A program made the translations under genes and the position numbers. Below are positions 20,024 through 27,698 of a stretch of DNA of 64,000 bases, in pieces. This stretch comes from JACKCP01 sp034007295 (GTDB lineage Bacteria > Desulfobacterota > Desulfobacteria > Desulfobacterales > JACKCP01): assembly GCA_034007295.1 (NCBI GenBank), contig JAVERC010000015.1:3173-67172 (forward strand), in the 5' to 3' direction. Under the pieces are notes generated by a model, which saw nothing but the letters and a program-made list of their open reading frames with translations, ran no database searches and was not told the DNA's origin. Numbering within the stretch: position 1 is the stretch's first letter; each line of letters begins with the position of its first letter.

Positions 20024-20746
20024 TTATTTCTGTCTTAAAAAAAAGAAAATATCTTCAGGCATTCCAGGACTTATTATGCCCTCTGGATTTACAATAAAAG
20101 GAAATCCTTCAATTGAAAGTACTCTTGCCACAAGTCGGTTGTAATCTATGGAGTCAAAATTTAAATCTTCATCTTTAAAAGGATCATCCAAATCTTTACA
20201 TGAATCTTTTATAAAACACTCTAAAGCCTTGTTTTTATCTTTTTGTGCTATTCCAAAAATTTTTCTTGTTTTTTTAATACTTTTTTCTGAAATTGCAGGA
20301 ACAATAACAAAAAAAACACTGAATTCATTATTTACATCTGAAAGCTCTTGAACTTCCTTTGCAAGTTTATGGCAGTAATAACACTCAGGATCTGAAAAAA
20401 CATATGCCTTTTTTTCACCTGTACCAATTTGAAGAGCAAACATTTTTTCTGCTTTTACACCCATAAAATCAAGATCAATTCTATTGGTGAAATAATTCAT
20501 TTCAGAAACTGAAGTAATTTTTCTTCCATTCCACACATCAAAAAGATCTCCCTGAAATACATATCTTCCGTTTTCTGAAGTAACATAGGTTCTGCCAGAC
20601 TCGGTTGCTAAAAAATTGAGGTTTTTAAAGGAAAGCCTGCTTTTTTCTTTTATGTTTTCAGGAGGGATAAAATCTTCACTAAAAGCTTGATTCAAAAAAA
20701 TAAAATACGAACAAAATATCAATAACAACAATTTGATGCAATTCAT
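20024..20746 (-). CDS. DsbC-like periplasmic thiol:disulfide isomerase
   Basis: A 240-residue protein with a signal peptide (about residues 1-23). An N-terminal domain with YVTSENGRYVFQGDLFDVWNG precedes a thioredoxin-fold domain containing YVFSDPECYYCHKLAKEVQEL, with the redox pair C122-x-x-C125. ALECFIKDSCKDLDDPF and GFPFIVNPEGI (with the cis-Pro-like GFPF) complete the DsbC/DsbG pattern. DsbC proteins shuffle wrong disulfides in the periplasm. It lies within the first minor-pilin operon between pilX and the genes leading to the Cys-rich pilY1, which suggests a dedicated role in PilY1 folding (inference from context). Confidence 0.8.
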   Translation of the reverse strand: MNCIKLLLLIFCSYFIFLNQAFSEDFIPPENIKEKSRLSFKNLNFLATESGRTYVTSENGRYVFQGDLFDVWNGRKITSVSEMNYFTNRIDLDFMGVKAEKMFALQIGTGEKKAYVFSDPECYYCHKLAKEVQELSDVNNEFSVFFVIVPAISEKSIKKTRKIFGIAQKDKNKALECFIKDSCKDLDDPFKDEDLNFDSIDYNRLVARVLSIEGFPFIVNPEGIISPGMPEDIFFFLRQK

Positions 20747-20755
20747 AATAAAACC

Positions 20756-21316
20756 TTACTTATTTGAGATTGCTACTTCTAAAACAACATCTCCGCCATT
20801 TTTTCTTGCTCTTGAAATAACAACCATTTGATTATTGGTGCTGTTAGGATTCCTGTAAACAACATATTCAACTGAAGAATCTGAATTAAGTTCTTTGGGA
20901 TTTATTGAAGCAATATCATTTAAAGAGTCGCCATCTTTAAAAGTATCCCAGTCTTCTATTACCTTATCAACTTCAATCTGGTTTAAAACCGGAGTTGTTG
21001 CAACATCATACGATGCCCCTTTTTTTAGGTATTTGTTATCTTCGTTGAAAAGGTCTGTTATATTATTTACCCATGTTTTAGTATTGTCAGCTTCACCAAC
21101 CAAGATAAGTGTAGACGCTTCATTTACTGCCGCATCAGCTAAAATAAGGTTTTCTTTATAGACTCTGTAATTATGGCTTATCTGCAAATCTGTTGACGAA
21201 GTTGTAATTGAACCTATTCCGATAACAGTCAAAAGAAGCATAATAAGCAAAGTGGTTAAAAGTATGGATCCAGAGTCATTTTGAATTATTGTAAAATCAT
21301 CTTTATTTTTTCCCAT
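20756..21316 (-). CDS. pilX: PilX-type minor pilin (operon 1)
   Basis: A 186-residue pilin-like protein. NDSGSILLTTLLIMLLLTVIGIGSITTSSTDLQISHNYRVYKENLILADAAVNEA matches the PilX N-terminal pattern of a hydrophobic helix followed by a polar helix with A-A-x-N-E (shown here as key segments in order). It is a homologue of the pilX at 13884. It lies 25 bases after pilV and 9 bases before the DsbC-like gene. Confidence 0.8.
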   Translation of the reverse strand: MGKNKDDFTIIQNDSGSILLTTLLIMLLLTVIGIGSITTSSTDLQISHNYRVYKENLILADAAVNEASTLILVGEADNTKTWVNNITDLFNEDNKYLKKGASYDVATTPVLNQIEVDKVIEDWDTFKDGDSLNDIASINPKELNSDSSVEYVVYRNPNSTNNQMVVISRARKNGGDVVLEVAISNK

Positions 21317-21341
21317 ATAAACTCTCCAAAATTATAAAATA

Positions 21342-21716
21342 TTACCAGCTTCTGACCCATGGAAAACTCAAAGAATGATTTTTTCCACTTTCAGACCATG
21401 AAACAGTCACTTTAACTTCAAGAATTCCATTAGTTTTTTTATCCACATTCCATGAAACATTATAAGGCCTGTTGTAATCTATATTTTGTTCAAAGTGATT
21501 TCCATCAGTCAGATCTGCATCAGATCCGCTAAGGTCTGACAATTCATCAATCTTGTTCATTCCAACATCAGTTGCATGGACTATACTTCTTGAATCTGCA
21601 AGACCTTTTGCAAAATGTGCCTGCATCATACTTATTGCAAAAAGCCCGACTGAAAACAATGCCATTGCAAAAAGGACTTCTATTATTGTAAAGCCTGATT
21701 CTTTATTAATAATCAT
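21342..21716 (-). CDS. pilV: PilV-type minor pilin (operon 1)
   Basis: Type IV prepilin with leader MIINKESG and mature start FTIIEVLFAMALFSVGLFAI, including the +5 Glu. LADSRSIVHATDVGMNKIDEL is the PilV helix. The frame is open upstream into pilW, but the ATG at 21716 has GGAG nine bases before it and starts directly with a short prepilin leader, so 124 residues is the likely product. The C-terminus (SLSFPWVRSW) is short compared with other PilV proteins. Confidence 0.82.
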   Translation of the reverse strand: MIINKESGFTIIEVLFAMALFSVGLFAISMMQAHFAKGLADSRSIVHATDVGMNKIDELSDLSGSDADLTDGNHFEQNIDYNRPYNVSWNVDKKTNGILEVKVTVSWSESGKNHSLSFPWVRSW

Positions 21717-21735
21717 TGGATAATTCTCCAAATTT

Positions 21736-22359
21736 TTATTGCGGATTTCTAAGTTTAATTTCATTTGTAAAACAGTACTCACTATCATAATCATCTTTAT
21801 AAGCACCTGTTATTTTGCCACAAATCCCAACCGTTACTATATTAGGGGATGTTTTTTCAAACTTAACAGAAGAAATTGTTCCAGGTTCAGCCAGAGAATA
21901 ATTTATATCATCACCATTCTTTTTTTTGGATTGAAACATTATAGTCCCGTTTTCATACTTATAAGTCACTACCTCCCATTTACTTTCATCTGCAGCAGCC
22001 AACTCAGCCGGATCTGTAATTAAATGCAGCCCGCATTTTCCATCTCCATTATAATCATGTCTTATCGTAATAGATGTATCAGTAACTATATCCAAAAAAT
22101 TTGTACATGAGGCCTGGCCTTTTGCAGTACCAGTAGGGTCAAGCCCGGCCGTTCTAATATCTCTTGAAATAAGCTCCATCACAGTTCTTACATTCTGCTG
22201 AACCTCTGAGACTTTTTGCTGAACAGTATTTAATTTATTTGTGGAAATAAAAAAATTGGTGAGAGCTAGAAGGAAAATACCAGAAATTACAAGAGCAATC
22301 AAAATTTCAAGCAAAGTAAAACCTTTATTGCCTTTTAATGAAAATTTAAATCTCAACAT
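21736..22359 (-). CDS. pilW: PilW-type minor pilin (operon 1)
   Basis: A 207-residue type IV prepilin: leader MLRFKFSLKGNKG, mature start FTLLEILIALVISGIFLLAL with the +5 Glu, then VQQNVRTVMELISRDIRTAGLDPTG, the PilW signature. A Cys pair in the C-terminal part (GICGKI, SEYCF) is compatible with a pilin D-loop. It is the second gene of the operon, 12 bases after fimT. Confidence 0.87.
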   Translation of the reverse strand: MLRFKFSLKGNKGFTLLEILIALVISGIFLLALTNFFISTNKLNTVQQKVSEVQQNVRTVMELISRDIRTAGLDPTGTAKGQASCTNFLDIVTDTSITIRHDYNGDGKCGLHLITDPAELAAADESKWEVVTYKYENGTIMFQSKKKNGDDINYSLAEPGTISSVKFEKTSPNIVTVGICGKITGAYKDDYDSEYCFTNEIKLRNPQ

Positions 22360-22371
22360 TTTAAAAAACCT

Positions 22372-22860
22372 TTAATTAATTTTAATTCTGCCTACCGGAG
22401 AAACCTCTATGGAAATTTCATACCCTGAATCATTTGAAAATTTTATTTTAGACGGAGAAGCCAGATTGGAAATACCGCGGGAGTTAAATTCGAATTTATT
22501 GTCAGCAAAATCAACATTTTCAAGCTTTACAGAAGATCTACCGTCAAGTTCAAAATTAAAAATCATTTGATCATCAGCATCAACACAAGAATCATCACCA
22601 TTTGTATCAAAGCATGCGACAGCACCTCCCTTATTGGCCCCTGCGGTATAAGTCAGTACAACCAGGCAATCTTTTTTATTTTTGATCGAAGCAGTCTTTG
22701 CCTGATTAAGATTAGACATTAAATCCCTTGCATTTGACTTTGCCCTGGAATTTGCAAGAAGTCCGCCCATACTGCCAATTGCAAGAGAAACTACCACCCC
22801 TATCAAAGCAACAACAATCAAAACTTCAAGAAGAGTAAAACCTTTTGAACAGTGTTTCAT
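22372..22860 (-). CDS. fimT: FimT/GspH-type minor pseudopilin (operon 1)
   Basis: A 162-residue prepilin with leader MKHCSKG and mature start FTLLEVLIVVALIGVVVSLA. SRAKSNARDLMSNLNQAKTASIKNK and the closing FNSRGISN...SPVGRIKI are typical of the GspH/FimT family, in which R/GxxG-like C-terminal strands appear; FimT in other species binds DNA during uptake. A DTNGDDSCVDADD stretch near residues 84-96 may bind calcium. AGAGG precedes the ATG. First gene of the fimT-pilW-pilV-pilX-dsbC-like-pilY1 operon. Confidence 0.85.
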   Translation of the reverse strand: MKHCSKGFTLLEVLIVVALIGVVVSLAIGSMGGLLANSRAKSNARDLMSNLNQAKTASIKNKKDCLVVLTYTAGANKGGAVACFDTNGDDSCVDADDQMIFNFELDGRSSVKLENVDFADNKFEFNSRGISNLASPSKIKFSNDSGYEISIEVSPVGRIKIN

Positions 22861-22884
22861 GAAAAAATCCTCTCTTAAAAAAAC

Positions 22885-22910
22885 AGCATAGGTTTTTTTA
22901 CACCTATGTT
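22885..22910 (-). promoter_or_regulatory. Hairpin in the fimT leader
   Basis: CATAGGT (22887-22893) pairs with ACCTATG (22902-22908) across an 8-base loop, about 25-50 bases upstream of the fimT start. It is too far from a U-tract on the minus strand to be a simple terminator; it may be an mRNA leader structure. Confidence 0.4.
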
Positions 22911-22939
22911 CTGTTAAATATATACAGATTTATATATTA

Positions 22940-23015
22940 TTTGTCAGCCTAAATTTGCAAATCTAAAATATTATTCTAAAAAATTTTAACTAGATTGAAT
23001 CTAAAGGCTGACAAA
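22940..23015. repeat. Inverted repeat with 11-bp arms upstream of fimT
   Basis: TTTGTCAGCCT (22940-22950) and AGGCTGACAAA (23005-23015) are perfect inverted arms separated by 54 AT-rich bases, in the gap between the iron-sulfur gene and fimT. It could be a paired operator, a terminator stem for the iron-sulfur gene, or the ends of a small element. No repeat elsewhere in the window was recognised. Confidence 0.6.
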
Positions 23016-23043
23016 AAGCATTTTCATGAACATACAATATTTT

Positions 23044-24153
23044 TTATAAGGAATCCAAAACAATCTTAGAAAAATAAATAAGATTTTTATCAAGATCTTT
23101 CTTTTTGTTTGTATATGAAAGATTAAAAGTACAAAATGGACAGGCTGTAGCAATATCTTGAGTTTTTGAGCTTCTTAAAAGTTTTTCTGCAAGTTTTAAT
23201 GAAAGTTCAGGATAAACAGACCTTATTCCAGCACCTGCTCCGCAGCACGAGGCATCTTTTCTTGATTTTTCCATTTCTAAAAGATTTGCTCCGCATGCCT
23301 TTAAAATATCACGTGGTTCTTCTATTACATTTTCAGTTCTTGCAAGCCTGCATGGATCTTGAAAAGTAATTTCCCTTTCTATTTTTTTGAGCAGATCTTT
23401 TTTGTCTTTTAAAAGATTGAAAATTGTAACTACTGCATGCTCAACTTCAATTCCTGTATCACCAAGCATTGCAGGATAAAAATATTTAAAACACTTAAGA
23501 CAGCCGTTACAGGGAACAACAAGTTTTTTTATTCCAAGAGCCTTAAACTTTTCAATATTTTTTGCAAAATAATCCTTTGCAAATTCTGTGTTGCCGCATT
23601 CATAAAAATATGTTCCGCAGCAGCCTTCATCTTCAATTATTCTGAAATCAAAACCAAGTCTGTCTAAAACCTGCAATGTTGCATAGGAAGAATCTTTTGC
23701 AAGATAAGAAGGAATACATCCAAGATATAAAAGTGTGTCTGAATTTGATGAAAGATATTTTTGCTTTAAATTATCATCTTCAAGCCAGTTCATTCTTTTT
23801 AAAGGGTCACCGCCGACTGAATTGTCATTTTTTACAATTCCCTTCATTACCTTGTGATGATTTTCAAGAGGTCCAAGACCTTTTTTTACAAGAGCTTCTC
23901 TTGTTTTGTGGATAACTTCGACTATTTTTATTTCCTGGGGACAAATGTTTTCACAAAGCATGCATTTTGGACAATTATAAATACTTTCCTTTTCTTCATC
24001 TGTAATATCTTTCCCCTCAAATACATTTTTTGCAATTTCAATTCTTTTCTGAGGTGTGAAAACTTCGTTTCCTGTTATTTCAAAAACAGGACAAACATCA
24101 TGACAAATTCCGCATTCAATGCAAAGTTCAACTTCTTTTTGAACATCAATCAT
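23044..24153 (-). CDS. GlpC/HdrD-like iron-sulfur protein with two CCG domains
   Basis: Cytoplasmic electron-transfer protein. Counting from the chosen start, two [4Fe-4S] motifs are present: C11-x2-C14-x2-C17-x3-C21-P and C61-x2-C64-x2-C67-x3-C71-P. Two cysteine-rich CCG domains follow, LGCIPSY..EGCCG..CNGCLKCF and DPCRLAR..CCGAGAGI..CPFC, as in heterodisulfide reductase subunit D, GlpC and lactate oxidase subunits. The partner is not in the window, so substrate is unknown. The frame extends 15 codons upstream to a TTG at 24198 and has an ATG at 24165; the ATG at 24153 is preferred because GGGGG lies close upstream and because homologous proteins start just before the first Cys motif. Confidence 0.82.
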   Translation of the reverse strand: MIDVQKEVELCIECGICHDVCPVFEITGNEVFTPQKRIEIAKNVFEGKDITDEEKESIYNCPKCMLCENICPQEIKIVEVIHKTREALVKKGLGPLENHHKVMKGIVKNDNSVGGDPLKRMNWLEDDNLKQKYLSSNSDTLLYLGCIPSYLAKDSSYATLQVLDRLGFDFRIIEDEGCCGTYFYECGNTEFAKDYFAKNIEKFKALGIKKLVVPCNGCLKCFKYFYPAMLGDTGIEVEHAVVTIFNLLKDKKDLLKKIEREITFQDPCRLARTENVIEEPRDILKACGANLLEMEKSRKDASCCGAGAGIRSVYPELSLKLAEKLLRSSKTQDIATACPFCTFNLSYTNKKKDLDKNLIYFSKIVLDSL

Positions 24154-24226
24154 TTGAGCCCCCATATTTGTTAAAATTAACTCTTTTTCATAATACAAAA
24201 ATTATTAACTAAGGTTAAAAAAGAAT

Positions 24227-24451
24227 TTATTTTTTCTCAAGGACTATTTGAATAATGTCACCTTCAAACTCAATAACATCTCCTGAATAAATTTTTTTGG
24301 CCTTTCTTGTTTCAACTTCGTTATTTACCATTACAAGTCCCTCTGAAATAACAAACTTGGCCTCTCCTCCGCTTTGAACCTGGTTGTCAATTTTTAAAAT
24401 TTTGTAAAGCTCAATTGGCTCGCTTTTAATATAAAATTTTCTTATATCCAT
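24227..24451 (-). CDS. S4-domain RNA-binding protein (YbcJ/RlbA type)
   Basis: A 74-residue protein that is essentially one S4 RNA-binding domain: IELYKILKIDNQVQSGGEAKFVISEGLVMVNNEVETRKAKKIYSGDVIEF. Members of this family associate with ribosomes or rRNA. The ATG at 24451 is preceded by AAAGGA; the frame is open 19 codons further up but that part overlaps the preceding gene. Confidence 0.85.
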   Translation of the reverse strand: MDIRKFYIKSEPIELYKILKIDNQVQSGGEAKFVISEGLVMVNNEVETRKAKKIYSGDVIEFEGDIIQIVLEKK

Positions 24452-24455
24452 TTTT

Positions 24456-25043
24456 TTAGTTTTCCTTTTTAGCAAAAAAAGAATCAAAATAGCTTCTTTT
24501 AAAATCAAAAATAGAATAATATTTTATTTTTTTATCAATCATATCATATACTTCAAGAATGGTATCAGGTTTTTGGGGTAATTTTTTTATAAAATCAAAA
24601 AGCTTTGGATAAACCTTGTAAAGTCCAAGTGTATGGGAAAAATTATCCTTAAATAAAAATTCAGAATATATGCATTTTCCTCCCTTAAAAGTAAAAAAGG
24701 AAATCTTTTTGTCTTTTAAGATTTTTTCAAATTTTTTGTCATACGGGAGAATACATCCCCCCAGACTTTTCAAATCTTTGGTGTAGCGGTAAAGAGGATT
24801 ATCAAGAAAAAGAGCAAACCCTTTTAAAGATAAAATATTTTCATTATTTTTAAGAAAATAATAAACAGAATTTATTTTATTTTGAATTTTTCCATAATCT
24901 CCCCTATGGAGCTGATAAACAAGAATAAAACCAGGACTTTCAATTTCCTTAACTTTAACCCTGTATAAAATACCGTAATATACAAATATAAAAACAAAAA
25001 TTAAGGCAGAAATAACAGCAAGAAAGGTAAGATAATTTGACAT
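24456..25043 (-). CDS. Membrane-anchored protein with a GyrI-like soluble domain (tentative)
   Basis: About 195 residues. One N-terminal transmembrane helix (YLTFLAVISALIFVFIFVYYGILY) is followed by a soluble domain of about 160 residues. ESPGFILVYQLHRGDYGKIQNKINSVYYFL has the F-x-V-x3-H-x-G-x-Y pattern of GyrI-like/SOUL ligand-binding domains, and the pair GCILPYDKKFEKIL also fits, but the match is weak. It lies between the UDG-like gene and the S4 gene in a compact minus-strand cluster. The start is uncertain: an upstream ATG at 25088 would overlap the preceding gene by 37 bases. Confidence 0.6.
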   Translation of the reverse strand: MSNYLTFLAVISALIFVFIFVYYGILYRVKVKEIESPGFILVYQLHRGDYGKIQNKINSVYYFLKNNENILSLKGFALFLDNPLYRYTKDLKSLGGCILPYDKKFEKILKDKKISFFTFKGGKCIYSEFLFKDNFSHTLGLYKVYPKLFDFIKKLPQKPDTILEVYDMIDKKIKYYSIFDFKRSYFDSFFAKKEN

Positions 25044-25051
25044 AAATATAT

Positions 25052-25666
25052 CTAAACCAAATCCATAATTTTTTGAAAAATACCCCATGAATCTTTTTTT
25101 AATTCAGGATTAGTAATGAGAGAAGTAAGTGAATGGGTTGAAAAAACCTTGTTTTCTTTAATTATTTCATTTGAATTTACATTGATTTTATTAAAAAGAT
25201 CATTTCCAAGAAAACAAATGCAAAATGGGTTTAAAAATTTAATTGCTCTTTTTAAAAAATCACTGCATGGAAGATTTTGAAAATCATTTATTTTACCATC
25301 TATTTCATGGGGTAAAAAAAGGCATCTTAATGCAGGTATTACAAAAATATCATTAATATTAAGTTTCATGGCATTTAGGATATTTTTAAAAAGCACTCTT
25401 TCATCTTCTGAAAAAATCTTTTTTTTTTCAGGTTCCTTTGGCATGTCAACAATAAAAAGTACTTTTATATTTAAAGGAAAATTTTTAAACCCTATTGGCT
25501 TAATTTTTCTGTCCCTGCCGCAAAAATTACAGGTCATAATTTCATAATTCAAAAGATTTGGAGAGTCCTTTTTTATTACAAAATCATCAATTCCATATTG
25601 TTTAAGAGTTTCAAGGTAATTGACTGAATCATCAATTATCTGATTAAAACTTGAATTATCTGCCAT
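25052..25666 (-). CDS. Divergent uracil-DNA-glycosylase-fold protein
   Basis: About 204 residues. TCNFCGRDRK near residue 45 and VIPALRC...LPCSDFLKRAIKFLNPFCICFLGNDLF correspond to the Cys-rich and C-x-x-YL-x-x-Q-I-x-x-L-x-P-x-x-I-x-x-LG segments of family 4/5 uracil-DNA glycosylases. The catalytic GEAPG segment, however, reads VDMPKEPEKKKIFSEDE, and the closing HPA motif is replaced by THSLTSL. The fold is therefore likely but glycosylase activity is doubtful. Overlaps coaBC by 11 bases (ATG at 25666, GGA upstream), implying coupled translation. It may bind nucleic acid or an Fe-S cluster; function unassigned. Confidence 0.6.
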   Translation of the reverse strand: MADNSSFNQIIDDSVNYLETLKQYGIDDFVIKKDSPNLLNYEIMTCNFCGRDRKIKPIGFKNFPLNIKVLFIVDMPKEPEKKKIFSEDERVLFKNILNAMKLNINDIFVIPALRCLFLPHEIDGKINDFQNLPCSDFLKRAIKFLNPFCICFLGNDLFNKINVNSNEIIKENKVFSTHSLTSLITNPELKKDSWGIFQKIMDLV

Positions 25667-26861
25667 TTTCAATTTCCAAAATTGAATCAAGAATTAAATC
25701 TGCAAGAACTTTTTTGTCCATCATGTCAAGAATTTTCGGAGCTTTATTTTTAGTAAAAATTGTAACTTTATTTTCTTCTGAACCAAAAGCAGAATTTTTT
25801 CCGCTTATTTCATTTGCAACTATCATATCAAGATTTTTTGACTCAAGTTTTTTCAAGGCATTTTGTTCAAGGTCTCTTGTTTCAGCTGCAAATCCTACAA
25901 AAATCTGGCCTGGTTTCTTTAATTTCCCAAGGGTTTTTATTATATCCGGGTTTTCCTCTAAAACAAGATCAAGCCCGCCTTCAGATTTTTTTATTTTATG
26001 CTCTGCCCTGTTTTTGATTTTATAATCTGCAACAGCTGCAACCTTTACTATTATATCTATACGTTCCATTCTTTCCTGACATTTTAAAAGCATTTCATCT
26101 GCTGTTTTTATATTAACAACTTCAGTATTATACGGAGGTTCTATTGAAACAGGCCCTGATACAATTGTAACTTTTGCTCCCCTTTTTTCAAATGCCTCTG
26201 CAATTTTATATCCCATTTTTCCGGAAGAATGATTGCTTATAAACCTTACAGGATCAATTGGTTCAACTGTCGGCCCTGCTGTAACAAGAACATTTTTTTT
26301 CTTAAAATCTTTTCTTACAAGCATGGCTTCAACTCTGTCTGCAATATAATAAGGATCAGGAAGTCTTCCAGGCCCTGTTACATTACAGGCAAGATAGCCT
26401 TCATCAGGATCAATTATATAAAATCCGTCTTCTGAAAGTGTGTCAAGGTTTCTCTGAACAGCCCTTGATTCATACATCCATGAATTCATTGCAGGACAGA
26501 TCATTACAGGAGCCTTTACAGCCATTATCATTGTTGAAAGTGCATCATCTGCAATTCCGTTTGCAATTTTACCTATTATATTTGCTGTTGCAGGTGCAAT
26601 TACTACTGCGTCAGCTTTTTCTGCAAGATCAATATGTCTTATTTTATCAGGGGAGTCCTCTTTCATTACATCTGTATAAACACTGTGCTTTGAAATTGCC
26701 TGAAATGTAAGTTCTCCAACAAATTTACAGGCGTTTTCTGTCATTACAACAAAAACATCTGCACCTTTTTTCTGCAAAGCCCTTAAAAGCTCAACACTTT
26801 TATATGCGGCAATTCCCCCTGAAACACCAAGAACTATTGTGTTACCCTGCAAATCAGACAT
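25656..26861 (-). CDS. coaBC: Bifunctional phosphopantothenoylcysteine decarboxylase/phosphopantothenate-cysteine ligase
   Basis: Second and third steps of coenzyme A synthesis from pantothenate. The N-terminal CoaC half (residues 1-185) shows the flavin-binding GVSGGIAAYK, APATANIIGKIANGIADDALST and the CPAMNSWMY motif. The C-terminal CoaB half begins KKNVLVTAGPTVEPIDPVRFISNHSSGKMGYKIA and contains KVAAVADYK and FVGFAAET. The 401-residue length matches the family. It heads a cluster with the UDG-like gene and lies 16 bases after the rhomboid gene. Confidence 0.95.
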   Translation of the reverse strand: MSDLQGNTIVLGVSGGIAAYKSVELLRALQKKGADVFVVMTENACKFVGELTFQAISKHSVYTDVMKEDSPDKIRHIDLAEKADAVVIAPATANIIGKIANGIADDALSTMIMAVKAPVMICPAMNSWMYESRAVQRNLDTLSEDGFYIIDPDEGYLACNVTGPGRLPDPYYIADRVEAMLVRKDFKKKNVLVTAGPTVEPIDPVRFISNHSSGKMGYKIAEAFEKRGAKVTIVSGPVSIEPPYNTEVVNIKTADEMLLKCQERMERIDIIVKVAAVADYKIKNRAEHKIKKSEGGLDLVLEENPDIIKTLGKLKKPGQIFVGFAAETRDLEQNALKKLESKNLDMIVANEISGKNSAFGSEENKVTIFTKNKAPKILDMMDKKVLADLILDSILEIENGR

Positions 26862-26877
26862 GAGTCCTCCAAAAAAA

Positions 26878-27693
26878 CTAAAAAATTATATTTATACAAT
26901 TTAATACGGATAAAGACAAAACCCCGGAATAAACCAGTGCAACAAATACGGCAAAAACTCTGCTCAAAAAACTTTCCTGTTTTTTTTCAAGATAGCCGAA
27001 TAAAAAACCAGTTATTAGTCCGCCCAAAAATCCTCCAAGGTGTCCGAAGTTATCAATCCTCCCCGGCATTAAAAGACCAAAAATAACCAGAGAAATTATC
27101 CAGCCTGTAACCTGCTTGTAAACAATTGTTCCATGCAGTCCTCCCCTTGACTTTCCATAATAAAACAATGATCCGATAAGACCGCAGATTGCAGCAGAAG
27201 CACCAATTGTAACTGGAGTACCTGATAAATATGAAAGCACAAAACCTGAAACTCCGCCCAGGGAATAAATCAGAAAGGTTCTTGAATTTCCGTAAAAATT
27301 TAAAGTCATCTTATAAAGCTGCGAAAATGCAATCATATTAAAAATAATATGAAGAATGCTTCCGTGAAGATATGAGGCAGATACAAAACTCCACCATATC
27401 TTGTAAGTGTCAACAGGAACTTTTCCTGAAGCTCCCATAAAAATAAGAGCTCTTGTATCAGGTGAAAGAAAATTAAGAGGGTTTGGCGAAAATGAAATGC
27501 CATTTGAAAGAATAAGACTCAAAACATAAAAAAAGATGTTCAGTCCTATAATAAGCTTAATTACAAAATCACCATCCCTTAAAAGAGTAAAAACAATATT
27601 ATTTTTGTACCACGCACCCGGTTTTTTAACTCCGCAGTAAGGACACTTTTGCTCATCTTTACTTACAAGTTTTTTACAGCCAGGACAAAACAC
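26878..27693 (-). CDS. Rhomboid intramembrane serine protease with N-terminal zinc ribbon
   Basis: A 271-residue inner-membrane protein. It begins with a zinc-ribbon, CPGCKK...CPYCG (residues 3-20), then has six or more hydrophobic helices. HIIFNMIAF, the catalytic GASAAICGLIG (Ser166) and DNFGHLGGFLGGL (His218) are the rhomboid active-site signatures. Rhomboids cleave transmembrane segments of substrate proteins within the bilayer. The zinc ribbon is an extra seen in some bacterial rhomboids and may regulate or recruit. It lies 5 bases after rlmN and is probably cotranscribed. Confidence 0.92.
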   Translation of the reverse strand: MFCPGCKKLVSKDEQKCPYCGVKKPGAWYKNNIVFTLLRDGDFVIKLIIGLNIFFYVLSLILSNGISFSPNPLNFLSPDTRALIFMGASGKVPVDTYKIWWSFVSASYLHGSILHIIFNMIAFSQLYKMTLNFYGNSRTFLIYSLGGVSGFVLSYLSGTPVTIGASAAICGLIGSLFYYGKSRGGLHGTIVYKQVTGWIISLVIFGLLMPGRIDNFGHLGGFLGGLITGFLFGYLEKKQESFLSRVFAVFVALVYSGVLSLSVLNCINIIF

Positions 27694-27698
27694 TGAAT

